Source: Amyloporia xantha (Eukaryota; Basidiomycota; Agaricomycetes; Polyporales; Adustoporiaceae). From it: a stretch of DNA of 64,000 bases. Position numbers and translations under genes: made by a program. The stretch lies in contig JAYKKR010000001.1 of assembly GCA_036971615.1 (NCBI GenBank), forward strand, positions 2,046,001 to 2,110,000. Reading direction: 5' to 3'. Of the stretch, positions 36,172 through 46,258 are shown piece by piece. The notes under the pieces were generated by a model, which searched no databases, was not told the origin of the DNA, and was given only the letters and a program-made list of their open reading frames with translations. Position 1 is the first letter of the stretch. Every line of letters begins with the position of its first letter.

Positions 36172-36642
36172 TGAACGCGTCTGCAGCACGCGTACGGTGG
36201 AAGTCTATTTCCTTGACAAATGCCTTATCTCAATTCTGATTTTGTTGCCCTCTCGCGATGTATCACGACATGCCTATATCTTGACTGTTTTTCCCGTACA
36301 CACGTTCACGAATTTATACGATCTGCCTCATGAGTATGTATCCGACAGTCTAACCGAAACTGAATAAAATTATATTCGATGCTTCGATGCAAGCCCGATT
36401 CCCCACCATGCCTGATGCAAGACACAATTCTCAATCACGTGCAAAGACATTTCGCGCGTCCGCGTCAGTCCTCGCGTCTTGAACAGTTCGGTTGCATTAT
36501 TCTCTCACCCATAGATTCGGCGAGGCAAGCTGGCCTTGCTGCTCTTCCGCCCATCGCTCTCTTCACAAGACTCGGTACTGTCGGTCTAATCCCTACCTGG
36601 CTTCGCCGATCTATCTCGTGCTTGCTGTACTGCCAGTGGGTC
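36172..36642. other. Intergenic region downstream of the exoglucanase gene
   Basis: About 470 bp. The reading frame of the next gene stays open back to 36379, but the stretch before the ATG at 36643 lacks a signal peptide and looks untranslated. Nothing else recognised. Confidence 0.5.
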
Positions 36643-37713
36643 ATGAGGCTTCATGCTCTCCGATTCCTTCTGGCTGCGGGCTTGTTCCGTACAGTTGTTT
36701 CTGACACGCTGAGAAACCGGGGAGATCTGTCTCACGCAGCGGGGCATGGGAATAGACGAGACTTAGGCGGTTTATTCGGCGGTTTCGACCCTGGCGATCA
36801 GGACACGGGCACGGACGAGGACAACATACCGGAGCAGGTCTCCGCGCATCCTATTGGCACAGGTTCTAGGACAGACAGCAATCCACTTGATATATTCTCG
36901 ATACCCACTGCCACAAATCAAGCATCCAAGACAAAGGAGTCGACCTCATTAGACACCGCTACAGGAACGCTCACGTCACAACTGACTCCTTCGCCGAGCG
37001 TCGCGTCCTCGACTACGACCGCTTCGACTACATCTCTGGCAACCGAGAGCCACGGGTCTGGTGCGCTTTCTACTCCGTCTTCTGGCGACTCGACGTGGAA
37101 GATTATCGGAGTCGCTGTGATATCCTTCAGTGCGGTCGCTGCGATCCTCGTCGCTGCAGTATTTTTCGACTATTGGTGGAGGTTCTTTCGTGATATGTTC
37201 TGGAAGCACCGGGCCCCGGACAGTGTTGAGGAGATGGTGCCCGACTGGGAAAAGGCGAGTTGGGAAGTGCGCTTCGGGGATGATCGACATCGATACCCAT
37301 CCTTCGCATCGATGCCAGCAGCAACGCCGGCGCAAAATCGTTTGGAAAGGGATGGCTCCATCAAGGTCAAGGAATGGACAAAAACCAAGCGACTCTCTGG
37401 AGGCACCTCTACTTTCGGTATCACACTGACTACTGCCGAGAGAACTGTCCTTTCACCTCAATACCCTGCAAATCCTGAGAATGTTTACCTAACTCCAAAT
37501 CCAAGGCCAACTTCAGGGAATGCAAACCCTTTCCTTGATCGCTCTCACACCCCTACACTGATAGACGCTTCTGGAACGACCCCCTACGCCGAGAATGCCT
37601 CACTTGCGAATATAGCACACTCGAGAAAGCAGGCCGGAGATCAAAATTCCTTTACAGAGATGCCCAAGTCGCCTACTTCAGCGGACGCGTATGGTGGGAT
37701 TGGTGGGATTTGA
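36643..37713 (+). CDS. Single-pass membrane protein with Ser/Thr-rich ectodomain
   Basis: Intronless, 356 residues from the chosen ATG. That start gives a signal peptide (MRLHALRFLLAAGLF); starts further upstream do not. A Gly/Asp-rich patch and a long Ser/Thr-rich stretch (roughly residues 80-140) suggest heavy O-glycosylation. One membrane span follows (IIGVAVISFSAVAAILVAA), then a cytoplasmic tail of about 185 residues beginning FFDYWWRFF and rich in Pro, Ser and Thr. The layout resembles fungal wall-stress sensors of the Mid2/Wsc kind, but I see no WSC cysteines and no sequence identity to name it. The call rests on topology only. Confidence 0.7.
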   Translation: MRLHALRFLLAAGLFRTVVSDTLRNRGDLSHAAGHGNRRDLGGLFGGFDPGDQDTGTDEDNIPEQVSAHPIGTGSRTDSNPLDIFSIPTATNQASKTKESTSLDTATGTLTSQLTPSPSVASSTTTASTTSLATESHGSGALSTPSSGDSTWKIIGVAVISFSAVAAILVAAVFFDYWWRFFRDMFWKHRAPDSVEEMVPDWEKASWEVRFGDDRHRYPSFASMPAATPAQNRLERDGSIKVKEWTKTKRLSGGTSTFGITLTTAERTVLSPQYPANPENVYLTPNPRPTSGNANPFLDRSHTPTLIDASGTTPYAENASLANIAHSRKQAGDQNSFTEMPKSPTSADAYGGIGGI

Positions 37714-37835
37714 TGAGGACGAGCAGTTGTTTCCCAAACATGTATTTCTACATCCCACTGTATTTCTGACCCACATCTACCTGCATCCGTTTTGTACTGT
37801 GTTTCTCCGAATGTTATTCATCTGGGTCCCCGCGC

Positions 37836-38174
37836 TCATGGCGGTGGTACATCTTTTGTCGCCCCTTCAGCGATCTCATCCGTCTTGGGTGGAGGTGGAA
37901 TGACAGTTTCGAGTTGGTCAGAGATGATTACGCCAGCCAAAGCGAATCCAGTTATGCCCAATGAGACGTAGAGCCGCGTTCTCGCAGGTAGAACTAGTCG
38001 CTGCGGAGTAAGCGGGTGCACTACGTGAAGGTGCAGGATCTGCCCACCTGCCCATGATTGCCAGATTGACCGTTGCTGGACTGGTGCAGTTCGAAAGGAG
38101 CCTCCTCGAACGTTTGTCTTTGGTTCATCGCCTGTATTTTGAGTCATGGTGAAGTAAGTAGTGAAAGTGCTCAT
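37836..38174 (-). CDS. Small single-span membrane protein, unknown
   Basis: Single-exon frame of 112 residues. A second ATG eight codons in (MTQNTGDEP) is an alternative start. It has one hydrophobic segment (LYVSLGITGFALAGVIISD) followed by a short tail rich in proline (PPPPKTDEI). Positively charged residues before the span and the size would fit a small mitochondrial or ER membrane protein, which is a guess. It is transcribed away from riboflavin synthase, with 112 bp between the two start codons. Confidence 0.6.
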   Translation of the reverse strand: MSTFTTYFTMTQNTGDEPKTNVRGGSFRTAPVQQRSIWQSWAGGQILHLHVVHPLTPQRLVLPARTRLYVSLGITGFALAGVIISDQLETVIPPPPKTDEIAEGATKDVPPP

Positions 38175-38286
38175 TGACTGAGCGAGGCGACCGACTCAGG
38201 CGGCCGTGACGCTGCCAAGAGTTATGCGTGATCGACGACGGGCGCTTCGTCGTCCGACCGCGTTGACTCAAAGTTATACGACAAAC

Positions 38287-39187
38287 ATGTTCACAGGTCT
38301 GGTATGCCCATAGTCCATCCTTCTACTGTCTGCTTATGGCGAAAATACGATGCCAATTCTTTTAGATCGAACATCTTGGAGCCGTCTCTGCCATTGTGCA
38401 CGACAGCGGAGGATGCACTCTGACTATCGCTGACTCCGCGCCCATTCTGTCTGACTGTCACATCGGGGATTCCATAGCGGTCAATGGCGCATGCTTGACA
38501 ATCACGGAGTTTGACAAGCACGATCAGGGTGGTTGGTTCAGAGTATGGCTCGCCAATGAGACACTGGAAAGAACCGATCTGGGTGCGTTTTTCATTCTAG
38601 CATGCTCTCGCATCTGACGGCGGCTCTGGAACGGTTGTGCAGGAGAACGGAAAGTCGGAGACCAGGTCAATCTTGAGCGTGCAATGGGAGCACACGTCCG
38701 TTTCGGTGGTCACTTTGTACAGGTCGGTTTACTTTGCATGGCACGGGAGGTTTGCCGGACATTCACCATGATGTTACATTTTTATCAGGCACACGTAGAC
38801 ACGACTGCAACGCTTATTAGCCGAATCCCAGACGGAGATTCGTTGCGTCTACTTTTCCAACTTCCCGAGCCTACGTCCGAGCGTCCATCTCTCCTGCCAT
38901 ACTTGATACCGAAGGGATATGTCGCTATTGACGGGACATCTTTGACCCTGACCTCCGTCGACGACAGTGAGCGGACATTTGGCGTCATGCTCATAACGCA
39001 CACGCAAGAAAAGATCACGCTCAGCAAGAAAATGATAGGGGCGAAGGTAAATATTGAAGTTGACATGGTGGGTAAATTCGTCGAGAAGAGCGTTCATGCT
39101 GCTTTGAGTGGCGGAGGAGGTGAGGCCATGAAATCGTACGTTGAAAAGGTCGTGGAAGATGTACTAGTTAAGAAAGGAATTGTTTGA
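38287..39187 (+). CDS. RIB5: Riboflavin synthase, alpha chain
   Basis: Four exons (38287-38301, 38366-38582, 38643-38722, 38789-39187) sum to 711 nt, 236 residues. The enzyme dismutates two lumazine molecules to riboflavin and works as a trimer of two-barrel subunits. The near-invariant MFTGLIEHLGAV start is split by the first intron after five codons. Barrel one holds GDSIAVNGACLTI; the junction GERKVGDQVNLERAM and FGGHFVQAHVDTTA leads to barrel two, with VAIDGTSLTLTSV. Length and order match the family. Confidence 0.96.
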
Positions 39188-39488
39188 ATAGTCACAATGT
39201 AGAGATGTATCGATAGGGACCGTGACATTCGTGTATGCCCAATGTCGGCCGAAGACGTTCTAGGAGACTTTCCAGATTTGGGTGCATGCTGCTCTTTCGG
39301 AAAGTGCCGCCACAACCACTTCTGCATCCGAGCCTACCAATTCCTCCTTTCCTTCCGTCTACCAGTCGCTCTCCCGTTTGTCTGCGCGCGTTAACTTATA
39401 TTTCCTATTTGACCCCTGGTCTTATGGAAAGCCAGATCAAGACGAAGGTTCGCAGTGGAGAGGTAGAAAACACCCAGTGCGCGCTGAG
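39188..39488. other. Intergenic region between riboflavin synthase and the coiled-coil gene
   Basis: About 300 bp. The downstream reading frame is open through most of it but without an ATG in that frame, so I treat it as promoter and 5' UTR. An out-of-frame ATG at 39424 could mark an extra upstream exon. Confidence 0.4.
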
Positions 39489-41333
39489 ATGGCTTTCCAG
39501 GTCACGGCGAGATTCGAGTATGACAGAACTCGCCCAACGTCGCCCTTCAAGCAGCATGCGACGACGTTGTCCCCACCAAATGTAATTAAACCTAAGGCAA
39601 AGGTTAATAGCAGTGCAAATATTACCACCCGCAAGATCAACGTCGCAAGAGGAACATCCCCTGTGTCCGCGACTCGGAGTAACGCCCCTCGGGCTCCGTC
39701 ACCCTTCAAGCAAGTCCATACCGGCCCTACTCTTACCCCGTCAGCCAGCAGTGGCGTGAAAGCCCGACTGACTCCTCGCTCTGTCAATCCGCACCCCTCG
39801 CCCACCACTTCCGAAACGCGACAGCGTTCACTGACCACCGTTCCTTCAGATTCAGCTCTCTCAGCCCGGGTTCGCCATAGGAGAGGGAGTGTTTCGTCTC
39901 ATGGCTCTCATGTTGTGTCCCCAACTCATTCCGAAGTACATGCCCGGGCGCTCTCCAGAGCCGGAGCATCGCCTACGGAGGAGAACGGGTCACCGGTGTC
40001 AAGCGTAGGACGAGGGATAGTCCGGGTGAAATCCAAAGTAACCAAGGTTGCAGAGACGAGCCCGCAAATTGCGTCATCCGTGTCCTCGTCACCGTCGCTT
40101 CCCAGTGTCTCTGGTAACGGACATGGGCGTGTCCCGTCTATCCCACAGATTTCAGTCGCTGCTCCATTGTTGCCTGCTAACGTCAATACCTCGCCTACAA
40201 CGACCACCGCCCATCACCACCGTTTTGCGACTACTCGCGAGAGCCCAACGCAAAGGTCGCATGCATTCCAACCATTCCCGTCGAATGATGATCTCACTGT
40301 CAACTACGGCGCGTATTCAGTAGTAGCCAAAGTCGACCCGACGGCGATTCCATTACCCCCTCAATCGCCTCCTATGTCTACTATATCATTTTCCTCGCGC
40401 TCTTCTGCTTCACGCTCATCTCTCTCTTACGATACGCACGGGTCGGACATGAGCCGGAGTACCGCTCCAACTTTGCATTCACGCGTGAATGGGGAGGCGC
40501 AAGGGAGACATGGCGATCGCGTACCTCATGCACTATCCAGCCTCGAAGGTCTCGAGAATCGCATGCAACCAACGTCAGTGGAACCGTCTTCAAGTGATGA
40601 AAGTTCGAACGACGAGGGCGAGGCGGATCCTGGGGACGAGTCGGATGAAGATGACTTGGACCGCAAATTAAAGGATGAGGCGAAGTCTAATCGCAAGGTT
40701 AGTAGTTCCCTAGAACCCGACTTTTCTAGATTTTAAAGCATTTTACTTCAGATAGAGGATTTGGAGATTTCGAACCGGTCACTTCTCGCAATCAACATCT
40801 CCCTCGAAGCTGCCAAACATCGTCAAGCGAAGGAGATCCGTGACCTCAAGCGGAAGCTTCGTGAATCACGCCTTATCCTTCCTCCACCAACTTTCCGTGC
40901 TGTCAAATCATCTTTGCCACAAGAAGAGATTGTGGAAGATGAGGAGGACACTGAAGAGGACGAGGATGAACAGGCCTTACTGGAAGGGACAGATGATGAG
41001 CCGTATCGGCGCGTCAAGGTCATGATGGAAAGCTTACTCGAGTCTTGTCGGCGAGCGCTGGAGGCGAAGCCTCAAGACTTCGTCGAGGGTAGCAAAGGCG
41101 GCGCAAAGGTTTTGAGTGCTGAGGAAGTACGGACCTGGCGGGGCGACGACGCTGATATTGACACTCGCTCGACAACAGATGCTGATCGAGATGAAGTATC
41201 GTCTCAAACCGGAGTCGAAGAGGGCCTCGGTGACCGGCCACAGCCTTCTACAACCTCCAATAGAATTGATGGCCTTGCAAGCGGAGCGGAAGTCGATACT
41301 TTGTTCTGTCGACATTACCGCCCATCAGGATAA
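39489..41333 (+). CDS. Ser/Pro-rich protein with a conserved coiled-coil motif, unknown
   Basis: Two exons (39489-40697, 40752-41333) give 596 residues. The first 400 are low-complexity, Ser/Pro/Arg-rich, with repeated SPFK-type motifs (RPTSPFKQH, RAPSPFKQV), and look disordered. An acidic stretch (SSSDESSNDEGEADP) precedes the one conserved-looking part, a coiled coil containing IEDLEISNRSLLAIN and IRDLKRKLRESRL. A second acidic patch and a helix (MMESLLESCRRALEA) follow. I recall similar DLExSNxSLLAIN coiled coils in other fungal proteins but cannot name a function. The start is uncertain because the frame stays open upstream without an ATG. Confidence 0.7.
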
Positions 41334-41855
41334 CACCCTCGCCACAGGCTCAACGTTAAACTGGCCGTTATTCCGGTTTCATGCTTTCGACGATCACGCA
41401 TTATGAATGTACACTTTCTGGATTTATACCCTGCAAATGCCCGCGTTCTACCACACATCACACTGCATCGTTGTCCATGATTTAGTATACCGCTATGTCT
41501 GCATGTTGCTTCTTAATACCCTCATATTACCGTGAACGGTATGGGGGCGTAGATTGTTGATCGTTACATATATGAATAGAGAAATCCAATATTGTCTTGC
41601 AATACTGCGGTTACCGCAGAAATCCTTCAACTTTGCTTCCGCTATCTAGCTTTCGATGAGTCCTGGTGTTTTGCTCAGATAATCCGTACGTCTACGCGAT
41701 TAGGCTCATGAACCAACACGGAACGACATGGTCAATACCGTCCGCGCGGGTTTCTCGAGACATAATGCATAAAGGACCACGCGATCACGTGCCTCGAGAC
41801 CTACAACAATGAACGTTTGCCTTTCACCGTTATACGCGCCTCCTTTCTTACCTCC
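41334..41855. other. Intergenic region before the RNase H-like fragment
   Basis: About 520 bp with no convincing coding sequence. It holds the 3' flank of the coiled-coil gene. Confidence 0.5.
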
Positions 41856-42182
41856 ATGGACATGCAACGCGTTAACGACGACGAGGGACGTGCAGAAGGC
41901 ATTTTGAACCGAAGACTAGTCTTCTGCAAGACGCTGCTGTCTAAGTTCACTACTGGGGAGCTCATCACTCATTGCACTCTTTGTTCGCGGCGTTATGCTG
42001 TCTGCTGCCAGCACCGCCGTCGTGCTACGGCATGCCATCGTTTCGCGCTTGTCTTCACAGACGGAGCGTGTCTATCGAACGGTCGGAGTGGAGCCACCGC
42101 TGGAATTGGTGTCGCTCTAGGTTTGTCAGGGCCGGGGGGCAGTGGACCTCATTGCTCAACCTTTCGCTGCGGTGTGTTATAA
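41856..42182 (+). pseudogene. N-terminal fragment of an RNase H-like protein
   Basis: A 108-codon frame containing FTDGACLSNGRSGATAG, followed by IGVAL. This is the first strand block of RNase H folds, with the first catalytic aspartate. Before it stands a Cys/His-rich segment (CTLCSRRYAVCCQHR). The later RNase H blocks (the SNNRAEL-type helix with the second acidic residue and the last Asp) do not appear before the frame ends, and the oppositely oriented hydrolase gene begins 102 bp on. A splice donor after VALG is possible, but no matching downstream exon is visible. I read it as a truncated remnant; it could also be a poorly resolved short gene. Confidence 0.5.
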
Positions 42183-42283
42183 TCGGGGATAGTCAAGAAT
42201 TTCTCGACCATTTATATCACGCTCGAAAATCCAGCTCTTCATTGTAACAACGTAAAGAGCTAGTTTGTAGAAATCCATACAAT

Positions 42284-43587
42284 TCAGGCATCTGAGTCTC
42301 CAAATACGGTACCGAAAGCTTTAGCCAATGTCTCCGCAGCATCAGAGACGAGTTTCCGCCCGATAGTTAGGACACTGGGATTGGGTATCAACACATATTC
42401 GAAGGTGGCATTCAGATTAAACTTACCCTAGGTAAATGATCACGTAAAACGCGTTCATTACTCTGGAGCTGACACACAGAAGCTGCGGACTGACGCACCG
42501 TCCATAGACATAATCGGATGAGGGGCGCCCTTGTAGATCTCAGCGCGAACCTCGACTCCTGCATCCTTTAGCTTCTCAGCATACACGATACCTTCATCCC
42601 TCAGAATATCCAATTCCGCGATACCGATCCACGCTGGGGGAGCCTTCTTGAACGACTCCGCAGGAGCAAAGATAGGAGAGCTTTCCCAAGCAAGACGATC
42701 CTTGTCATTCGGTAAGTAATAGTCTCGGAACCATAACATTCTTCCAGGGGACAGTGCAACCGTATTCTGGTTCTCTGCCCAAGATTTGTATGGCACACCC
42801 GACGTAGTGGCAGTGTTATCGATGACCGGAACAACTAAAAGCTGAAAAGCGAGAGGGATCGGAGGTTCCATCAGCGCTGCCTTATGTGTAAGAACTGCGG
42901 CCAGGTTGGCACCGCTGCAGAACATGTTAGACTCAAGCAAGTTAACGAACACCCATTGTACCTGGAAGAGCCACCGACCGCAATTTTGTTAATATCCGCA
43001 TTCAGCCGGGCATTTCCATGCTGGTAGACCCAGAGAAGGGCATCTACAGCGTCCTCCACCGCGGCAGGATATGGGTTCTCTGGAGCAAGACGATAATCTA
43101 CCGCGACTGCCACACAATTTGCACCTAAAGAGTAAGACGCATTCAGAACTATCCTGCTGGATCGCGGAGATGTCACTTACGCTTGCACATAACAGTACAA
43201 AAGGAATTCTGGGTACTAATGTTACCCAACGTCCACCCACCTGAGGTTGGATAAGGCTCACAGGGAATAGAATGATATAGGGTTATGCTTACCACCGTGG
43301 AAGAACAAAAACACGGGCCAACCTGCTTGCGGTGCGACACCCTCTGGCGTAAAGACACGCACTTGACATCTATCCAGAGGTATATCCTCGACATTGCCCA
43401 CTTTCAAGGGCTCTGAGCCACCAGCGATCGCAGGAGGACCCTGACGGACAGCAGGGTCCCAAGGCAGCAGATGAAGCGGGACTTTGTGAGCATTATTAGC
43501 ATTGTGAAATACAGCATATTCAGGATCCAATTTATCCGCTATGTCAGGATGGATGGGCTGGTGGACCTGTCCTGTTGGTGGAGCCAT
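42284..43587 (-). CDS. HSL-family alpha/beta hydrolase
   Basis: Six exons (43587-43293, 43240-43181, 43124-42962, 42914-42499, 42427, 42374-42284) sum to 1026 nt, 341 residues. The hormone-sensitive-lipase family hydrolyses short acyl or aryl esters. Seen are the oxyanion motif HGGGWTLGN, DYRLAPENPYPAAVEDA, the nucleophile serine in GGSSSGANLA, the catalytic aspartate in LDILRDEG and the histidine in GAPHPI. No signal peptide is present. The C-terminal helix (VLTIGRKLVSDAAETLAKAF) is reached only if a single G (42427) is spliced in as an exon between two consensus introns of 71 nt and 52 nt; no other acceptor restores the frame. Without it the protein would stop soon after GAPHPIMSMDG. Confidence 0.9.
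42427..42427 (-). other. Single-nucleotide exon of the hydrolase gene
   Basis: Minus-strand order is GAC G, then intron 42498-42428 (donor GTGCGT, acceptor ACCTAG), then G, then intron 42426-42375 (donor GTAAGT, acceptor CCCAG), then T GTC CTA. The joined codons GAC GGT GTC CTA restore the family C-terminus. The total coding length is divisible by three only with this base. Confidence 0.7.
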
Positions 43588-44478
43588 TACAAGACTTTGT
43601 GAATGACTTAGCGGCGGGCGTAGGACTCAGTCTCCTTAGATATTTTAGCAAGACTACGCTTATCTAGAATTCATAATTCAGATAAAGGCGCTATCAGAGC
43701 GGCACAAATAGCGAGATGGACGAGAATGCTCTACCTCCAGCCATACCTCACTGAGGACGTGGGACTTGTCAGTCATTGAATGTCTTCTGACCTTGGATGC
43801 CATAAATTCGACTCCGGATAAGCAAAGGAAGTCGGCCTCGTGACAGCTCTATAGATGTCAGCACTGATAATGTGCAAGAAGGTGTCCCGTGTACGAATAC
43901 ATATGCAATTGGGTAAACATGCATCTCACGGTGCTGCCGAAGTCTGGGAGGACACTGCTGACTCAAAACTTTCCCATACCCTTCTGCATCTATTGCGAAC
44001 CGGTTTGCGCCTTGAATCCGACCTTGGATGATTACCGAAATCTCCGTATCATTGGGTCTGGAATTCAAAACAGCGCATTGACTCCTTCGCTTAAGAGGAT
44101 TCGGTGGAGAGGCCTCGGCAGGTATCAGTAGTTTTCACCATTGAGAGCTCTGCAACAACACGACTCACTCCTTCCATATAATTTCGATGCGCCGAGTCGC
44201 CATAGGATCATAAGAGTGAGCGAAACTTACTTCCTTCATTGCACACGACTACCCTGGAAGCACTTTAGCTGTTCGCGGTCGTAGGTAACGGTAATTCAAG
44301 CTGAGAGTAGCGGGTATGCATAGGCATTCTCCGAGTGACCACGACGCGTGAACAGACTAACAGTCAGTAATTACGCCAGCCAGTGACGCTGGGGTTGGAT
44401 GTAATAGACAATCGCCTTTCAACACCTTGTCGATGAACTTTATATCGGACGTATACAAGAAGCACGAATGGTATGCAT
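43588..44478. other. Intergenic region between the hydrolase gene and the carnitine carrier gene
   Basis: About 890 bp with only short frames on both strands and no family match. Contains the hydrolase promoter and the carrier 3' flank. Confidence 0.5.
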
Positions 44479-45862
44479 TCAGAAATATTTGTCCATCAGT
44501 TTCCTTGATGCCTCCACACCCAACTGTACTTTGCATGAGACAATAAGAACAGCAGCGAACGACGCAGAGACTCACAAAGGTGGCAGCATTGGCAGGGAAC
44601 GCCTGTGAAAGAATCTTCGTTATCACGCTCGTTACACAGATAGATCGTGTCGGGCACGCACCCTCGCCATAGCAGGCCCCAGACCCTTCCATAGAGCCCC
44701 GACACCGTCCACCGCAATCGTCTTCCGCGCGCAGTCCATAAAGCCAGAATACGTGCCCGTCGGGGCTGATTGGATTCTCGATTTGAGAACATCAGGAGGA
44801 ATCGCGATAGACCACATCGCTATGCCGGCTGTCCCTCCTGCCATGATAATGGCACCCAAGTTGAGATCCGATGGGGAGGCTCCTGCAGGGGTCAATGCCT
44901 TCTTCGTCAACTCGTACGCTGCAAAGTATCTGGACGCAGAAACATCGCGTGAGCACTGCATGAGACGCGTCGCTGCCTATCGCAACTTACGCTGCACTTC
45001 CGGGCCCGTCCCGCGCGACGGTCGCTGCAGAGCCGCGGAAAACGCTTCGCACGCCTCCTTCCTTGTACAGATGCTTCACAACGTCAAACACGCCGCTGTA
45101 CTGCTGGCCACCTTGTCCTTGCCCTTGTATCTAAAGAATATAGAATAGATTTACACGTGCCCAGAGCACAAAGCGACTCTACTTACTTGGAGAAGGACCT
45201 TTGCCCGCTCCACAGGAGCCGTCACGAGCGTGGTCGGTATTGCAGATAGAAAGCCCGCTGTCGCGAGTTCAGGAATCGACAGCTCCTTGCTTGCGCGGTT
45301 TGGCGTGACGGAGAGGATGAGTGCTTTCGACATGTCGTATGCCTAGCGAAATGTTACTAATAGTCAATAAGTAAGATACATAATACTCACCCAAAATGAG
45401 ATGGCGAATATCGGTGTCACCCCGAGGAGTGGAGGGACTACACCGCGATACAAACTACATGCCGCATGAGCCGACTTCTCAGAGTGGTGGACGCGAAGGG
45501 CAGAGCATACCCTGTCGCCCCATCTCTCGCAATCGTCTTCCTCACTACGTCAATTCCACCCGTGTATGTCCCAGGTGCGGCGGTTTGTAACCGGGTTTTC
45601 GTGAGATCAAATGGATGCCCTGATTATTTGAGATCGTCACCGAGCTCACACACCAGGCTAGACACTCTGAGCTCTAGATCTGCTTACCAACCAGCACGGC
45701 CGCGACACCTCCAAACCCTCCAGCGAGAAACGACTTGATCGAGTCCGCCGTGGACGTCGAGGCAGTGGTCACGTTCGGGTTGACCTCTTCAGCGGGCGAC
45801 AGATCGCTCTGCACCTGCTCCTCGCATCAGCGCCCCCGAATAATGCGAGAAGGGCTCACCAT
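44479..45862 (-). CDS. CRC1: Mitochondrial carnitine/acylcarnitine carrier
   Basis: Nine exons (45862-45860, 45814-45688, 45619-45511, 45454-45391, 45342-45187, 45130-44991, 44929-44662, 44602-44576, 44523-44479) total 939 nt, 312 residues. It exchanges acylcarnitine for carnitine across the inner membrane to feed beta-oxidation. The three repeats of mitochondrial carriers carry [28 protein letters not shown] and [14 protein letters not shown]. The substrate contact segments ([32 protein letters not shown]) point to the carnitine branch rather than other carriers. The first exon codes only for the ATG, as in myosin-1. Protein end: [14 protein letters not shown]. Confidence 0.93.
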
Positions 45863-46258
45863 GATAGTCTCTGGCAGAGTTGTGACCCTGCGGGGAGAGA
45901 AGGACGTCCGTCGGAATGGCTGGGGTCAGAAGGGTCAGTGCGTGCACGGAGATCGTTGAGAACTACATTTGGTCGCCTATAATGAGTTCCCGGCGATCTT
46001 GGCGCGCGTGTCTTGGCTTGTGATTCCCAGTGAGATCTAATCTCCAAAGCGGGGCAGAATCGGGTCCACTTGCGGGGCTAGCGGGACAGAAAACAAGAGT
46101 CCACCAAGCAGGCATGCCCGCAATATTCCGACAATACATATAAAATACACCATATACATCATACATATTACCTTGTGTGTTCAATAACGCTTGTCCCATA
46201 GCACATTCTATAACAAACGAACGAACCCCGAGCCCACACCGAGCCCGCAACACCTTCA
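45863..46258. other. Intergenic region between the carnitine carrier and fasciclin genes
   Basis: About 400 bp. It is AT-rich near 46130-46170. It should hold the carrier promoter and the fasciclin 3' flank. No other feature seen. Confidence 0.5.

Noticed and set aside
42284..42499. Frameshift or early stop at the hydrolase C-terminus
   Set aside because: First read as an eighth frame break, but the two consensus introns with a one-base exon explain the frame without any sequence error.
43889..44131. 80-codon plus-strand frame upstream of the hydrolase gene
   Set aside because: No recognisable motif and no splice partners.
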